A DNA stretch of 64,000 nucleotides. Source: Amblyomma americanum (Eukaryota > Arthropoda > Arachnida > Ixodida > Ixodidae). Positions within the stretch are counted from its first letter, which is position 1. Each line of letters begins with the position of its first letter. Both the position numbers and the translations under genes were made by a program. Location: contig NC_135498.1 in NCBI RefSeq assembly GCF_052857255.1, positions 117,342,281 through 117,406,280 of the forward strand, read 5' to 3'. A model generated the notes under the pieces. It was not told where the DNA came from. It made no database searches and saw nothing but the letters and a program-made list of their open reading frames with translations. This document shows positions 8,447 to 18,699 of this stretch, in pieces.

Positions 8447-10141
8447 CTACTCCTGCCTTTTGGCTTGTTGAGAGGCATCTGTGAAAATTGCAGCATGGCC
8501 CGGATTCTGCAATAGATATTCCTCCAAGAGACCATTTAGCACGTTGGCAGGTAATTGCTTTGCGTAGAGTGGCAGCACATCGTCGAAGCAAACAGCTGTT
8601 GCAGCCTGCAAATCGCTGACGCATTGCACAGACCTAAGCAAGAGTGCAATTCTAGACAAAAGGAGCTCAGTCAACACAAATTGAGGAAGTTTGTAAATCG
8701 GCCAATGTTTATCTAGAAAGAATGTAGGGGTTGTCAAAAAAATTGGAGGAGCCACTCCAGGCATTGGCTCAAGTCCCCGTAGGAAGGTGCGCACTGTGAG
8801 AAGTTGGAAGCGAGAGTTCAAGTCCCGTATGCGAGCTTCCGGAAAGAGGACAAAATTCGCCACTGATTTTGGTAAACCCAGGCATAGCCGTAGAGCAGGC
8901 CTCTCCAAAAGAAGCAGAGGTTGAATTTTATATCTAGGGTAACCGGAGAACAGAACGCAACCGAACTCCAAAATTGGTCTTACGTAAGTTTTATAGAGAA
9001 ATAAGAGAGTGTCTCTGCGCATGCCAAATTTCCTATTGCTGATTCGCATAAGGCGACCGAGAGCTCGATCACCATTTAAGACTATACTTTTGATATGAGG
9101 TCGCCAGTCGAGGTGAGGGTCGTAAATTACACCTAGATACTTTAAGGACTCCACTTGCGGGATTTGGGCGCCACAATACTGTACACTTATATAAAGAGGG
9201 GAAGCTGGAGAAAAAATGAGAACTGAAGATTTGTTCACGTTAAGAGTTAAGTGCAACTTGCCCAGCCACACTTCAAGTGCATTGAGGTAGGTCTGCAAAA
9301 GCTGGTAAAGAGAGTGTATGTCTCTAGCAGAACCGAAAAAAGCGATGTCGTCCGCATACACATACAATTTGACGTCACCCTGAATAGGTATATCTTGCAC
9401 AAGTATGTTAAAAAGTAACGGAGACAGTACGGAACCCTGCGGCACACCTCTAGTCTGTGAAAACGTCTCGGAAGTAAAGGAACCGTCTGAACAGAAGAAC
9501 CGCCTTTCTTTTAGGAAATCGTGAACCCATGCAAGATTATAAAAAAGCGGCCGAATTTGTTGAGAGGCATCTGTGAAAATTGCAGCATGGCCCGGATTCT
9601 GCAATAGATATTCCTCCAAGAGACCATTTAGCACGTTGGCAGGTAATTGCTTTGCGTAGAGTGGCAGCACATCGTCGAAGCAAACAGCTGTTGCAGCCTG
9701 CAAATCGCTGACGCATTGCACAGACCTAAGCGAGAGTGCAATTCTAGACAAAAGGAGCTCAGTCAACACAAATTGAGGAAGTTTGTAAATCGGCCAATGT
9801 ATATCTAGAAAGAATGTAGGGGTTGTCAAAAAAATTGGAGGAGCCAATCCAGGCATTGGCTCAAGTCCCCGTAGGAAGGTGCGCACTGTGAGAAGTTGGA
9901 AGCGAGAGTTCAAATCCCGTATGCGAGCTTCCGGAAAGAGAACACAATTCGCCACTGATTTTGGTAAACCCAGGCATAGCCGTAGAGCAGGCCTCTCCAA
10001 AAGAAGCAGAGGTTGAATTTTATATCTAGGGTAACCGGAGAACAGAACGCAACCGAACTCCAAAATTGGTCTTACGCAAGTTTTATAGAGAAATAAGAGA
10101 GTGTCTCTGCGCATGCCAAATTTCCTATTGCTGATTCGCAT
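8447..10141 (-). CDS. Chimeric LINE ORF2 with duplicated RT thumb to RNase H block
   Basis: This is a continuous 564-codon frame. It starts in the RT region after the catalytic motif (MRISNRKFGMRRDTLLF), runs into the first RNase H Asp block (AAIFTDASQQ), then jumps back into RT core sequence (RGVPQGSVLSPLLFN, then YADDIAFF, the RT catalytic motif). It then repeats thumb to RNase H a second time. The jump is the junction of the 1,092-bp tandem duplication; the unit is divisible by three, so the frame survives. The junction has TTGTTG microhomology. Upstream, a single-base deletion near 10,233 breaks the link to the first RT block. Confidence 0.8.
   Translation of the reverse strand: MRISNRKFGMRRDTLLFLYKTCVRPILEFGCVLFSGYPRYKIQPLLLLERPALRLCLGLPKSVANCVLFPEARIRDLNSRFQLLTVRTFLRGLEPMPGLAPPIFLTTPTFFLDIHWPIYKLPQFVLTELLLSRIALSLRSVQCVSDLQAATAVCFDDVLPLYAKQLPANVLNGLLEEYLLQNPGHAAIFTDASQQIRPLFYNLAWVHDFLKERRFFCSDGSFTSETFSQTRGVPQGSVLSPLLFNILVQDIPIQGDVKLYVYADDIAFFGSARDIHSLYQLLQTYLNALEVWLGKLHLTLNVNKSSVLIFSPASPLYISVQYCGAQIPQVESLKYLGVIYDPHLDWRPHIKSIVLNGDRALGRLMRISNRKFGMRRDTLLFLYKTYVRPILEFGCVLFSGYPRYKIQPLLLLERPALRLCLGLPKSVANFVLFPEARIRDLNSRFQLLTVRTFLRGLEPMPGVAPPIFLTTPTFFLDKHWPIYKLPQFVLTELLLSRIALLLRSVQCVSDLQAATAVCFDDVLPLYAKQLPANVLNGLLEEYLLQNPGHAAIFTDASQQAKRQE
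8466..9557. repeat. Tandem duplication unit 1 inside LINE B
   Basis: This 1,092-bp unit is repeated immediately at 9,558-10,649 with only a few differences, for example GGTCGCCAGTCGAGG against GGTCACCAGTCGAGG. The boundary has TTGTTG microhomology. It is absent from copy 2, where the interval is single (about 41,630-42,715). Confidence 0.9.
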
Positions 10142-10649
10142 AAGGCGACCGAGAGCTCGATCACCATTTAAGACTATACTTTTGATATGAGGTCACCAGT
10201 CGAGGCGAGGGTCGTAAATTACACCTAGATACTTTACGACTCCACTTGCGGGATTTGGGCGCCACAATACTGTACACTTATATAAAGAGGGGAAGCTGGA
10301 GAAAAAATGAGAACTGAAGATTTGTCCACGTTAAGAGTTAAGTGCAACTTGCCCAGCCACACTTCAAGTGCATTGAGGTAGGTCTGCAAAAGCTGGTAAA
10401 GAGAGTGTATGTCTCTAGCAGAAGCGAAAAAAGCGATGTCGTCCGCATACACATACAATTTGACGTCACCCTGAATAGGTATATCTCGCACAAGTATGTT
10501 AAAAAGTAACGGAGACAGTACGGAACCCTGCGGCACACCTCTAGTCTGTGAAAATGTCTCGGAAGTAAAGGAACCGTCTGAACAGAAGAACCGCCTTTCT
10601 TTTAGGAAATCGTGAACCCATGCAAGAATATAAAAAGGCGGCCGAATTT
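9558..10649. repeat. Tandem duplication unit 2 inside LINE B
   Basis: This is the second copy of the 1,092-bp unit. It carries its own single-base deletion (TTTACGACTCC against TTTAAGGACTCC in unit 1), which shifts the frame near 10,233. Confidence 0.9.
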
Positions 10650-10868
10650 CGTCCAGCTTGTGCAATAAAATCGAATGCTCAACACTGTCATACGCTTTAG
10701 CGATATCCAAGGTGACCAAAGCCGCGACCTCTTTCTTCTCCATTGCCATCCTAATTCTACTTTCCAAATCCAAGTGTGCGGTCCAAATCGAGCACCCCCG
10801 ACGAAACCCTATCTGAGAAGCACTGAAGGATTGTACTGCAAGAACATCATCTGTTAGACGTTGATCTG
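10234..10868 (-). CDS. LINE B ORF2 fragment: RT fingers and palm
   Basis: The minus-strand frame shows RT blocks in order: SQIGFRRGCSIWTAHLDLES, LDIAKAYDSVEHSILL (RT motif A Asp), RGVPQGSVLSPLLFN (motif B) and YVYADDIAFFAS (motif C, YADD). The frame to the right of 10,868 is read-through into LINE C's tail, so no start codon is implied. The frame ends at the deletion near 10,233. Confidence 0.8.
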
Positions 10869-10870
10869 TG

Positions 10871-11665
10871 CTTGTTGTTGTTGTTGCCTTGGTTACATGA
10901 CACATACCCACGACGGGGGATTGGCCAGGGTTCAGTGGGGAGACCCCATAGAATAGGGTAAACTGGAGTCAAGCTAATGGTTGTGCCTTGGGTGAAATTT
11001 CAGAGTAACTGAAAAGAAAAAGAAGAAACAAAATATCGGGTAAAAATATCTGAGAATTAAATAATTAAAGATACGAAAATACCCAAACTCTCTTTTGAAT
11101 GCGGAAATTTTCAAAACATTGCCGGATTTTACACGCACGAGTCTTCCTTAGGTACATGAGATGTTGGTAGTCGACAGTTAAGAGTAAGGGATCGTTGCAC
11201 GCGCCGCTTATAAACCGAAAACGCTGAAATCGAGTCATTGTGAAAAGAACAAGATTAGGTACGCTACAGGCAACTGGTGCATTTAGAGCTGCTTTTGCCA
11301 AAAAGTCTGCAGCTTCATTTTGTAAAATAAAGCAGTGGCCTGGTATCCAAACGAAGCGCACCTCTTTCACCCATCCAGGAAGAAAAAAGTTTAGTGAGCG
11401 TCTCAAAAAAGCGTCTCGTGTGGACTCCAGCGCCAGCAAAACAGAGAGACAATCTGAGAGGTATATCACCCGAGAAACAGTTGTGGGAATTGAAAAATCG
11501 GCCAGCCCCAGAGCCATAAACTCGGCTAGAAATATGGTTGTGTAATCCGGGACTCTGACCGAAAAGCGACACGAGAGAGACTCTGAGACAATACCAACCC
11601 CTGCCTTACAGTATGTTGCAGGTACTGGACAACATGATCCAAGAGGATTCCAGTTATTGTCCTTG
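10871..11665 (-). mobile_element. LINE C, 5'-truncated, with internal deletion (copy 1)
   Basis: Its 3' tail (CAA)n and 3' UTR lie at 10,871-11,060. The coding part (11,065-11,600) covers RNase H, with LSDCLSVLLALES and NEAADFLAKAALNAP visible, close to the RNase H of plus-strand element D. Relative to copy 2 it lacks about 320 bp at about 11,116, removing most of the C-terminal domain. The truncation point at about 11,665 is where similarity to D stops. Confidence 0.85.
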
Positions 11666-12830
11666 CCGGTTCTTGCTTTCTCGGGCAGCTGGGGTGCGCG
11701 TGCACTTTACTGCCTGACACTTAGGCACGCGCCACGGAGGCGATGGCAATTGTGCTGGCGGGGGGAGTAGCTTTTTTTTTCAAATAAAAAAATATTGAAC
11801 ACGAACGCCGTGAACGGTATCCTCAGTCTAGGGCCCCGGTGTCTTCTCAAATGAATGACTGAACAATTTCCTTCGAGAAAAGACGGTACTACGTCATGAT
11901 GATGATGATGGTGAATGGTAAAGATTGAGAAATAGGAACTTTGGTAAAAGTGCAATGAGCGAATTCTTTTGCCAGCATGCAAAACACACGGCTGCCTTTC
12001 GCGTTTCACCTCTGTAGAAACTCGGCTGCGTTTCTACACACTCAACCAGGTTCGCCGCAGTGCATATATCTAAATAGAAAGCTCTGTTTTCACGTCCTGC
12101 CGCGCGTGTGGAATGCCTAAATTTTTTCCTCATTCGTTATGCGATTAAGGTGGGGAGAGAAATAATGACGCTTATTTTGTGACCCTGCTGCGGGTCGTCT
12201 ATCCTTAATCCCACTACTACGCCTATTGGGTGGGCGTTCCTGTAAACGGGAGTGACTGGCGAACAAGTTATTAGAAGCGTAAAGGAATTTATAGGGCTTC
12301 TAATATTTTTATTTCATCGAGCAAGGATAAACTCTTTCTTTTGACGTGTAACCGGCTGCATGCTGGCTTCCGAGCCTTACGTCAGACCACCCGCCATCTT
12401 GCCCTGGCACCGTCAGGTGGATGCGATATGCAGTGCAGTACCGGCTGTGGTCATTGTTTCTCTATGTTGTGCTGTTTTTTCTCTATGCTGTGTAGCAAGA
12501 AGACAGTCTGGCGCAAGCAAGATATTTCCGTTAACTTCTTTGCCTTCGATTGAAGCAGTCTGAAACCTTTGTAGAATTTGGAAACTACAATCAGTCTTAC
12601 TGCGCACCACAAGACGCGCTTCGAAACACGTTAAAGTCTCGAAGGAAAGCCAGGGTTATGGGTGTTGAAAACTGCCAACAAGTGCCGCATAGGTGTTGAA
12701 AACTCAGTCCATTTCCGCTTCATGCATGCATATGAATTTGAAATATCGGCCGGAAAGGAGTGTTCGTTTAGAGGTGGCATGTGTTGTTAGAAGTTTCAAC
12801 CACACCTTTCTCAAGGGCGCCATGCAACCG
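11666..12830. other. Unassigned spacer between LINE C and LINE D
   Basis: No coding region is supported. A short block near 11,985-12,030 (CCTTTCGCGTTTCACCTCTGTAGAAAC) matches the SINE subfamily at 6,398-6,700, but the rest of that SINE is not visible. A short GATGATGATG microsatellite is at about 11,897. It is shared with 44,053-45,180, with small deletions there near 44,830. Confidence 0.4.
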
Positions 12831-13025
12831 GCGAGGCCGGGTGTCCATTGCCAGTGCGAGGTAACCAGCACCTGAATCCTGAATCCTGAAGGTCGGGCAC
12901 CTGAATCCTGGTGGTGCCGGGCGTTTCCTTTGGTAAGGCCATTCCACGTTCGTGGGGTTTTTGCCAGGGTTCAGAGTAGCTGTGCTGTCTCGGGTGATTT
13001 AAGGTTGCCGGCGCGCTGTGCGTAG

Positions 13026-14129
13026 GCATGTCTTACACCTCTCCGGGAGGAGGCTCGGCAGCTTGGTTCGCCAGCCTGCCGGCAGAAAGCGTGCATTTAA
13101 ATTCTTTTTTCTAAAAAATGGGATTAATGCAATCCCTGCGGCGCTTGTACGGATTGGAGATGGAATTCTCAAAATGAAGAATCCGAAAACAATAAAGCAT
13201 CAACTGAAAAGTCTAACCAGTCACTATCTCGACATCTCGGAAGTGCGACCTTTTTGGAGGCGTGGCATTGTTTGTAAGTCGGCAAACATTGAGTGTGTGT
13301 CGGATCTGCTCCGATATAAAACCTTCGCTTCTATTCCGGTTAAAGCCTTCATTCCTGAGCAGCTTGCGTGCACTAAGGGCATTGTCCGAGGAGTGGACCC
13401 GTCATCATCAAATCAAGAAATTTTGGAGGAGTTGCAAGAAGCCGGGGCGGGAATTATTGCTGTATACCGCTGCTCTCGCGAGATAGCTGGAATCCGGGTA
13501 GCTACGGAGTCAGTCATAACAACCTTTGCAGGTCGCACATGCCCCTCGGAGTTGAAGGTTTGGCCAATTGTCTACCGTGTGGATCCGCTGCATCCTCGAC
13601 CCTACAATCTACCAACTGTTGGAGATTTGGACATAGTGGTAGAGCCTGTAAGTCGGCGACCAGATGCCGGGTGTGTGGTGGTCATTCTTCCGATAGCTGC
13701 ACAGCTGAACAGCCAAGCTATTGTTTATGCAATGACAGTCATTGCGCCGATGATGCCACTTGTGAAAGTCGGTCTCTGGAGCAAAGTTTATTGGAATTAA
13801 TTGAGCAGAATCGCTGCTCACGGGCAGACGCTTATGCGCTCCTTAACCGCAGGAAACAAACATATACCAGCATAGTGCGTTCCTCTACTGCTGACCTCGA
13901 GGCCACATTGTCTGCCTCAATAGCGGCAACCGTCGAAAAAGCGCTCTCAATGGTTGCCGAGCGCATGATCAGCAGCTTCAAAGAGGCCATGTCTGATATT
14001 GTTACAAATCAGGCTATTTCTCTACCTCAGTTTGTAGTTCCATCAGCTCCAACATCACCGCAAGCCTGTGCTCAAACTTTCGTTGCCACATCATCACCCC
14101 AGGTGCCGTCTCATGTCCCGCCTCTCTAG
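13026..14129 (+). pseudogene. LINE D ORF1 (gag-like, zinc knuckles), copy 1
   Basis: The ATG at 13,026 opens MSYTSPGGGSAAWFASLPA, then a frameshift follows near 13,090. The frame from about 13,100 continues to near 13,600, where another single-base difference shifts it. The next frame holds clustered Cys/His residues (FGHSGRACKSATRCRVCGG, then CTAEQPSYC), the CCHC knuckles typical of ORF1 nucleic-acid binding proteins, and a Ser/Pro-rich C-terminus to 14,129. The copy 2 version (45,382-46,485) breaks at different points. It would bind element RNA in a ribonucleoprotein; here it is broken. Confidence 0.8.
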
Positions 14130-14332
14130 AGTGTCCCTGTAAGTATTTCTCGCAACACTGTTTGCACTAATGACGTAGATATGGCTTGTCCTACGCAGAA
14201 GCGTCGTGCTTCAACCGCACCTCCTAAGTCCTCTGTTTCCCAGATCAAGACCAAAAAAGGCTCTCCTAGGGTACCTGCCAAGTCAGATATTCTTCAAGAG
14301 GCTGTTTCAGCCTCCATTCTCGAATAGGCACC

Positions 14333-17300
14333 ATGGCGGGTATAAAAGTTCTACAATCGAATTGCCGCTCTATTGCACCTTCTCTTCCTGGCTTAAAAAT
14401 TCTTCTATCTTGTCATAACCCAGGTATCGTGCTCTTTCAGGAAACTTGGCTGTCCCCTATTAAGTCATTTTCTTTAAACAGTTTTCGTGTTTTCCGTGCG
14501 GACTGCATAAATGGTAGGGGCGGCGGGTTGGTGACCATGACTTCGGGAAAATTGTGCCATCGGGCATCAATAACTAAAAGAGTAATGGATTCCGATTGCG
14601 AGCTTCTAGCTATAGATCCCACTTTGCCGTACTGCTCTACAGTCACAGCTGCAAATGTCTATTTTCCAAATGGAGTATGTAGAACAGACCACCTAGACAG
14701 CGCACTTGCTAACTCGAGCAGGGTAATCATTGCTGTGGACTTCTCCCACCACGTAGTCTAAGGGTTCCTGTACTGATTCACGTGGCCATACGTTATGGGC
14801 ATGGATGTCTGCAAATGACGTGTGGTGTTGCAACTCTCGGGCCATAACCTTCATCCGCAACACTCGCGCTCAGTTCTCGGTTTTTCCTTGGCAGCAAGAG
14901 GAGGTATATGGGCATGTCCACGATTGACCGTGGCAGATCTAGTGACCACCTACCAATTACTTTCACCATATTGGCGGGCCCCCTCCGAGAGCATGGTTCT
15001 GGCCGAAAATTAGTTACCTACACATCTTCTTTGCGCGCCTCCCTTACATCTGATCTTTGTTCATGTCGGACCAGCAGGGCTCAGCGTGTGTTTATTCAGT
15101 TCTGGAGGCTACCGAGAGCTCCCATTTCACTGTGTGTTCTGCTGTTTGCAATAAATCACCATCCCCATGGTGGAATGATGAATGTGAGACAGCTTTCCTT
15201 CTAGGAAAGCAGCGTGGAGGTCTCTATCGCATAATCAGAGCCCGGAAAATTGGACCAACTACAAATTTTTCTGGGCATCATTTAAAAGAACCATAGCAAA
15301 GGCAAAGGATGACTACAATCAAAATTTGAACACATATTTTTGAAACCCAAAAAAAATAAGGTCTTGTATCGTTTCATGGAACGCAATATGAACACTTCAG
15401 TCATACAGTTAACCCGCTCGGTGGTGCTCTCTTCACAGGAGGCGCAAGTTGAGTTAGAATGAATTGCCCAAGGACTTGCTTCACGTTTTCAGGAGCAGCG
15501 TAGAGTCCCCCTGTTCGCCCCCTACCCCTGCTCAGACTATCGTTTTGTTGATAAATCACAGTTAACAATTGCAGTTTCTTGAATACAATCCTCAGCTCCG
15601 GGTTGGGATGGTGTTATAGCCGGTATGGTTAAAACACTAGCGCAAGAATTCGCTCAGGACCTCCTCGACCTGATTAATATATCATTAGAAACTGCATGGC
15701 TGCCGCACTCTTGGAAGGTGGCGAAAATATTATTCCTCTTAAAAGATTCAAAGAAAGGCTTCCATAATGATAACATTCGGCCGATAGCTCTAACATCCAA
15801 TTTGGTAAAGCTCATAGAAAGAATTGTGCACAGCCGCCTATCCGCGCATGTTTCAGAAGTCAACGCATTGAGCTCTGCCCAGATTGGCTTTCGCCGGGGA
15901 TGCTCCATTTGGTCTTTCCATGCCGATTTAGAGAGCAGAGTCCCCTTGCTATGCACAAGAAGGAAGTATCAGCATTATTGACGCTTGACATTGCTAAAGC
16001 ATACGACAGTGTTGAATATTCGATCCTTCTCTCTAAATTGGTATTATTACGCACATCGTACTACATTTATGCATGGATCCGCGAATTTTTAACAGGACGG
16101 CAGTTCTTTTGGTCTGACGGTTCCTTCACTTCAGATACCTATGTCTAAACCTGAGGCGTGCCACAAGGTTCGGTACATTTGCCACTTCTATTCAATCTGG
16201 TGATGTGCGACATTCCAGTTCACCCTTAAGTTACAGTATATGTTTATGCAGATGACATAGCCTTCTTTGCTTCTGCAGCAGACATTCATGCCGTATATCG
16301 CTCTCTCCAGGATTACCTCAATGCGCTCGAGGTTTGGCTGGATATACTAAATTTGGTATTACATGTGCACAAAAGCAGCCTACTGCTTTTGAAACCAACA
16401 TACCCCTGCATATATCACTACGCTATCGCTCAGACAGCATACCTCAGGTAGAATCGTTGAGGTATCTAGGCGTCATTTATGATGCCACTTTAGATTGGCG
16501 GCCCCACATCAAGACTAACGTGGAGAGAGGAGAGCGTGCACTATGAAGGCTACTACGGATGATAGGAAATTTGGTAAGCGCCGGGATACGCTTGTACTTC
16601 TTTAAAAAGCCTATGTCTGACCCATTTTGGAATTTGGCTGCATACTTTTTTCTGGCTCCCCTAAATATAAACTTCATCCATTGCTGCTGCTAGAAAGGCG
16701 CGCTCTGCGCCTCTGCCTAGGTCTCCCTCTATCAGTTTCTACCGCAGTTCTGTACTTGGAGGCTCGTATTCCCGACCTTACCTCCCAGTTTCACCTGTTA
16801 ACTGTCAGGAGTTTTTTGCGAGCATTTGAGTAAGCTCCTGGTGTGGCTACTCCTATTTTGGTCTCAGGTTGTATTTACTCATAATATGTTATCCAATATT
16901 GGTGTGGATCTCAATTTTGTATGTAGAGTTGGTCGGGCAGCCTCCCCTGTGGATATTACTTTTGATTTCATTTTCCCACCTAATGCGAATCATCTGCCTG
17001 CAAGGATATTAACTTGGAATCCTCTTGGATCACCTTGCGCAGTACCTGCAACATACTGTAATTACTAGAGATGCGTCTGAGGTCCACAAGAAGGCAGGGT
17101 TTGGTATTTTCTCACAGTCTCTCTAGTGGAGCTTTCTGGTCAGAGTCCAGGATTACACAACCATATTTGTAGCAGAGTTTATGGCTCTGGGGCTGGCCGC
17201 TTTGGCAATTCTCACAACTGTTTCTCAGGTGATATTCCTCTAAGATTGTCTCTCTGTTTTGCTTGCACTGGAGTCCACACGAGACGTTTTTTTGAGACGT

Positions 17301-17891
17301 TCACTAAACTTTTTTCTTCCTGGATGGGTGAAACAGGTGCGCTTCGTTTGGGTACCAGGCCACTGCGGTATTTTACAAAATGAAGCAGCAGACCTTTTGG
17401 CAAGAGCAGCTCTAAATGCACAAGTTGTCAGTAGCGTCCCTAATCTTGTTCTCTTTGTAATGACTCGTTTTCAGCGTTTTCAGTTTATAACCGCCGCATG
17501 CAGCGATCCCTTACTCTCTACTGTCGACTACCAACATCTCGTGTACCCATCGAAGACTCGTGCGTGTAAACCCCGGCAGTGTGAGGTAGCGATGACACTC
17601 ATGCGGTGCAGGATTCCCCGTTTAAATATGCACTTATGTAGATGCGGGTTCAGTCGGCCACAAACCTCTGTGTGGCTTGTGGCGAAGTAGAGACATTGGA
17701 GCATTTCTTACTCTCCTGCCGGAGGTTTGCACATCAGAGAACACATCTAGAAATTTCCATTACAAAATTTGGTCTCACCTTGTCGGTTTCTCTACTCCTC
17801 TTTCGGCGCTAGCGCCAGGGGTTTTGCACTGCATCAAGTTTATGAATACCTCCACAATTATGTAACAGCTACCGGCAGATTCCGTTGCTAA
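14333..17891 (+). pseudogene. LINE D ORF2 (endonuclease, RT, RNase H), copy 1
   Basis: The start is at ATG 14,333. The N-terminus has APE-type endonuclease motifs (QSNCRSIAPS, where an Asn is expected, and FQETWLSP with the catalytic Glu) and a degraded VDFSHHV in place of the usual GDFN-HH. RT motifs follow across frames: IRPIALTSNLVKLIERIV, LDIAKAYDSVEYSILL, GVPQGS and YADDIAFFAS. RNase H parts include PGHCGILQNEAADLLARAAL. The frame ends at TAA 17,889-17,891. Several stops and frameshifts, for example near 14,760, 16,148 and 16,600, make it inactive. Confidence 0.85.
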
Positions 17892-18544
17892 ATGTCTTCA
17901 AAAAATTTCGTCATTCAAAAGAGCATTTGGGTATTTTCATTCTTTTATTTAATTCTCAATTATTCTCTCCCGATATTTTGTTTTTATTATATTAAATTAC
18001 TCTAAAATTTCACCCAACGTACAATCTTTAGCATGACTCCAGTTTTTCCTATTTTATGGGGTATTCCCACTGAACCCTGGCCAATTCCCCGTCGTGGGTA
18101 TGTCCCATGTAACCAAGGCAACAACAACAACAACGAAAAAAGCGGCGCAGCTGGCACCAAACACAATAGGACATAACTGTTTTTGGTCTGCGAACTCCAC
18201 CTTCCTCACAAATCCGGGTAATTCTTTCGTAGATTATAAGACCGGAGACACGGCGGAAGTCAAGCAATGGATCGAGACTACCGGACACTGCTCGCAGTCA
18301 GTGGAGAGAGGCGTGCGTTGCGAATTGTATGCATTATATTTCCATTCCACATAAAAACAAAAGTTGAAGAAGGCCAAAGGCCCTGCTCCAAAAACAGGGC
18401 GTCTTCGCGCCCTGCACGCGTCCAGCCACATGGCCGCTGAGCCAGCCGCAGCGCTTTCCTCGGCAGGTGGTCGGCAATGGTCGCCGCAGGACTATAACCA
18501 CGGCGACAACGTGGCAGTCACCGTGCTTCGGCGACTTGTCTCCC

Positions 18545-18699
18545 GGGCTGCACCTCCTGGACGTCTTCCCTCGTGTCCGCACCACCGACGACTTCTACCA
18601 GGAGCGCGCTGGTGGTCGTCACCGCCGGTGGGGACGCGTGGCTGAAGACTCTCCGGGCTGTCGGCCGTGGCCGCCGTATTAGACTTACGGGGCCGGAGA
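18545..18699 (-). CDS. Candidate third exon of locus B (copy 1)
   Basis: On the minus strand a strong acceptor (TTACTTCTTTTATTACAG) precedes 18,699. The following frame reads ARRVFSHASPPAVTTTSALL then VEVVGGADTREDVQEVQPG before reaching a stop past 18,540. Copy 2 (51,050 leftwards) keeps the acceptor and this reading with few changes. There is no clear donor; CCAGGAG then GTGCAG is one possibility. Both strands have long open frames in this GC-rich stretch, so strand and frame are uncertain. I do not recognise the domain. Confidence 0.3.

Larger units (their letters stand above)
7036..10870 (-). mobile_element. LINE B, 5'-truncated I-clade-like element (copy 1)
   Basis: The 3' end is at the left, with (CAA)n on the minus strand and a 3' UTR with the shared CACATACCCA..GGGGGATTGG motif. 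ORF2 is truncated at its 5' end inside the RT domain at about 10,870, where it abuts the tail of LINE C. Inside are a private Ruka SINE (7,996-8,320) and a 1,092-bp tandem duplication (8,466-9,557 and 9,558-10,649). Copy 2 has the simpler version at 40,555-42,936. Confidence 0.9.
12840..18137 (+). mobile_element. LINE D, near full-length I-clade-like element (copy 1)
   Basis: The order is 5' UTR (from roughly 12,840; exact start not certain), ORF1 with zinc knuckles, ORF2 with endonuclease, RT, RNase H and a C-terminal CxxC-type segment, then a 3' UTR ending in (CAA)n at 18,117-18,137. The 3' UTR carries the CCCTGGCCAATTCCCCGTCG..GGGTATGT motif seen reverse-complemented in LINEs B and C. Both ORFs carry stops and frameshifts. 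It is inverted relative to LINE C. The family assignment rests on the EN-RT-RNase H order. Confidence 0.88.

Noticed and set aside
8447..10141. Treating the 564-codon frame as a functional fused RT protein
   Set aside because: It lacks the endonuclease and a start, contains a duplicated segment and is cut by a frameshift and a SINE on either side.
12840..18137. LINE D as a retrovirus or LTR retrotransposon
   Set aside because: No long terminal repeats, protease or integrase are seen. The endonuclease-RT-RNase H order and (CAA)n tail mark a non-LTR element.
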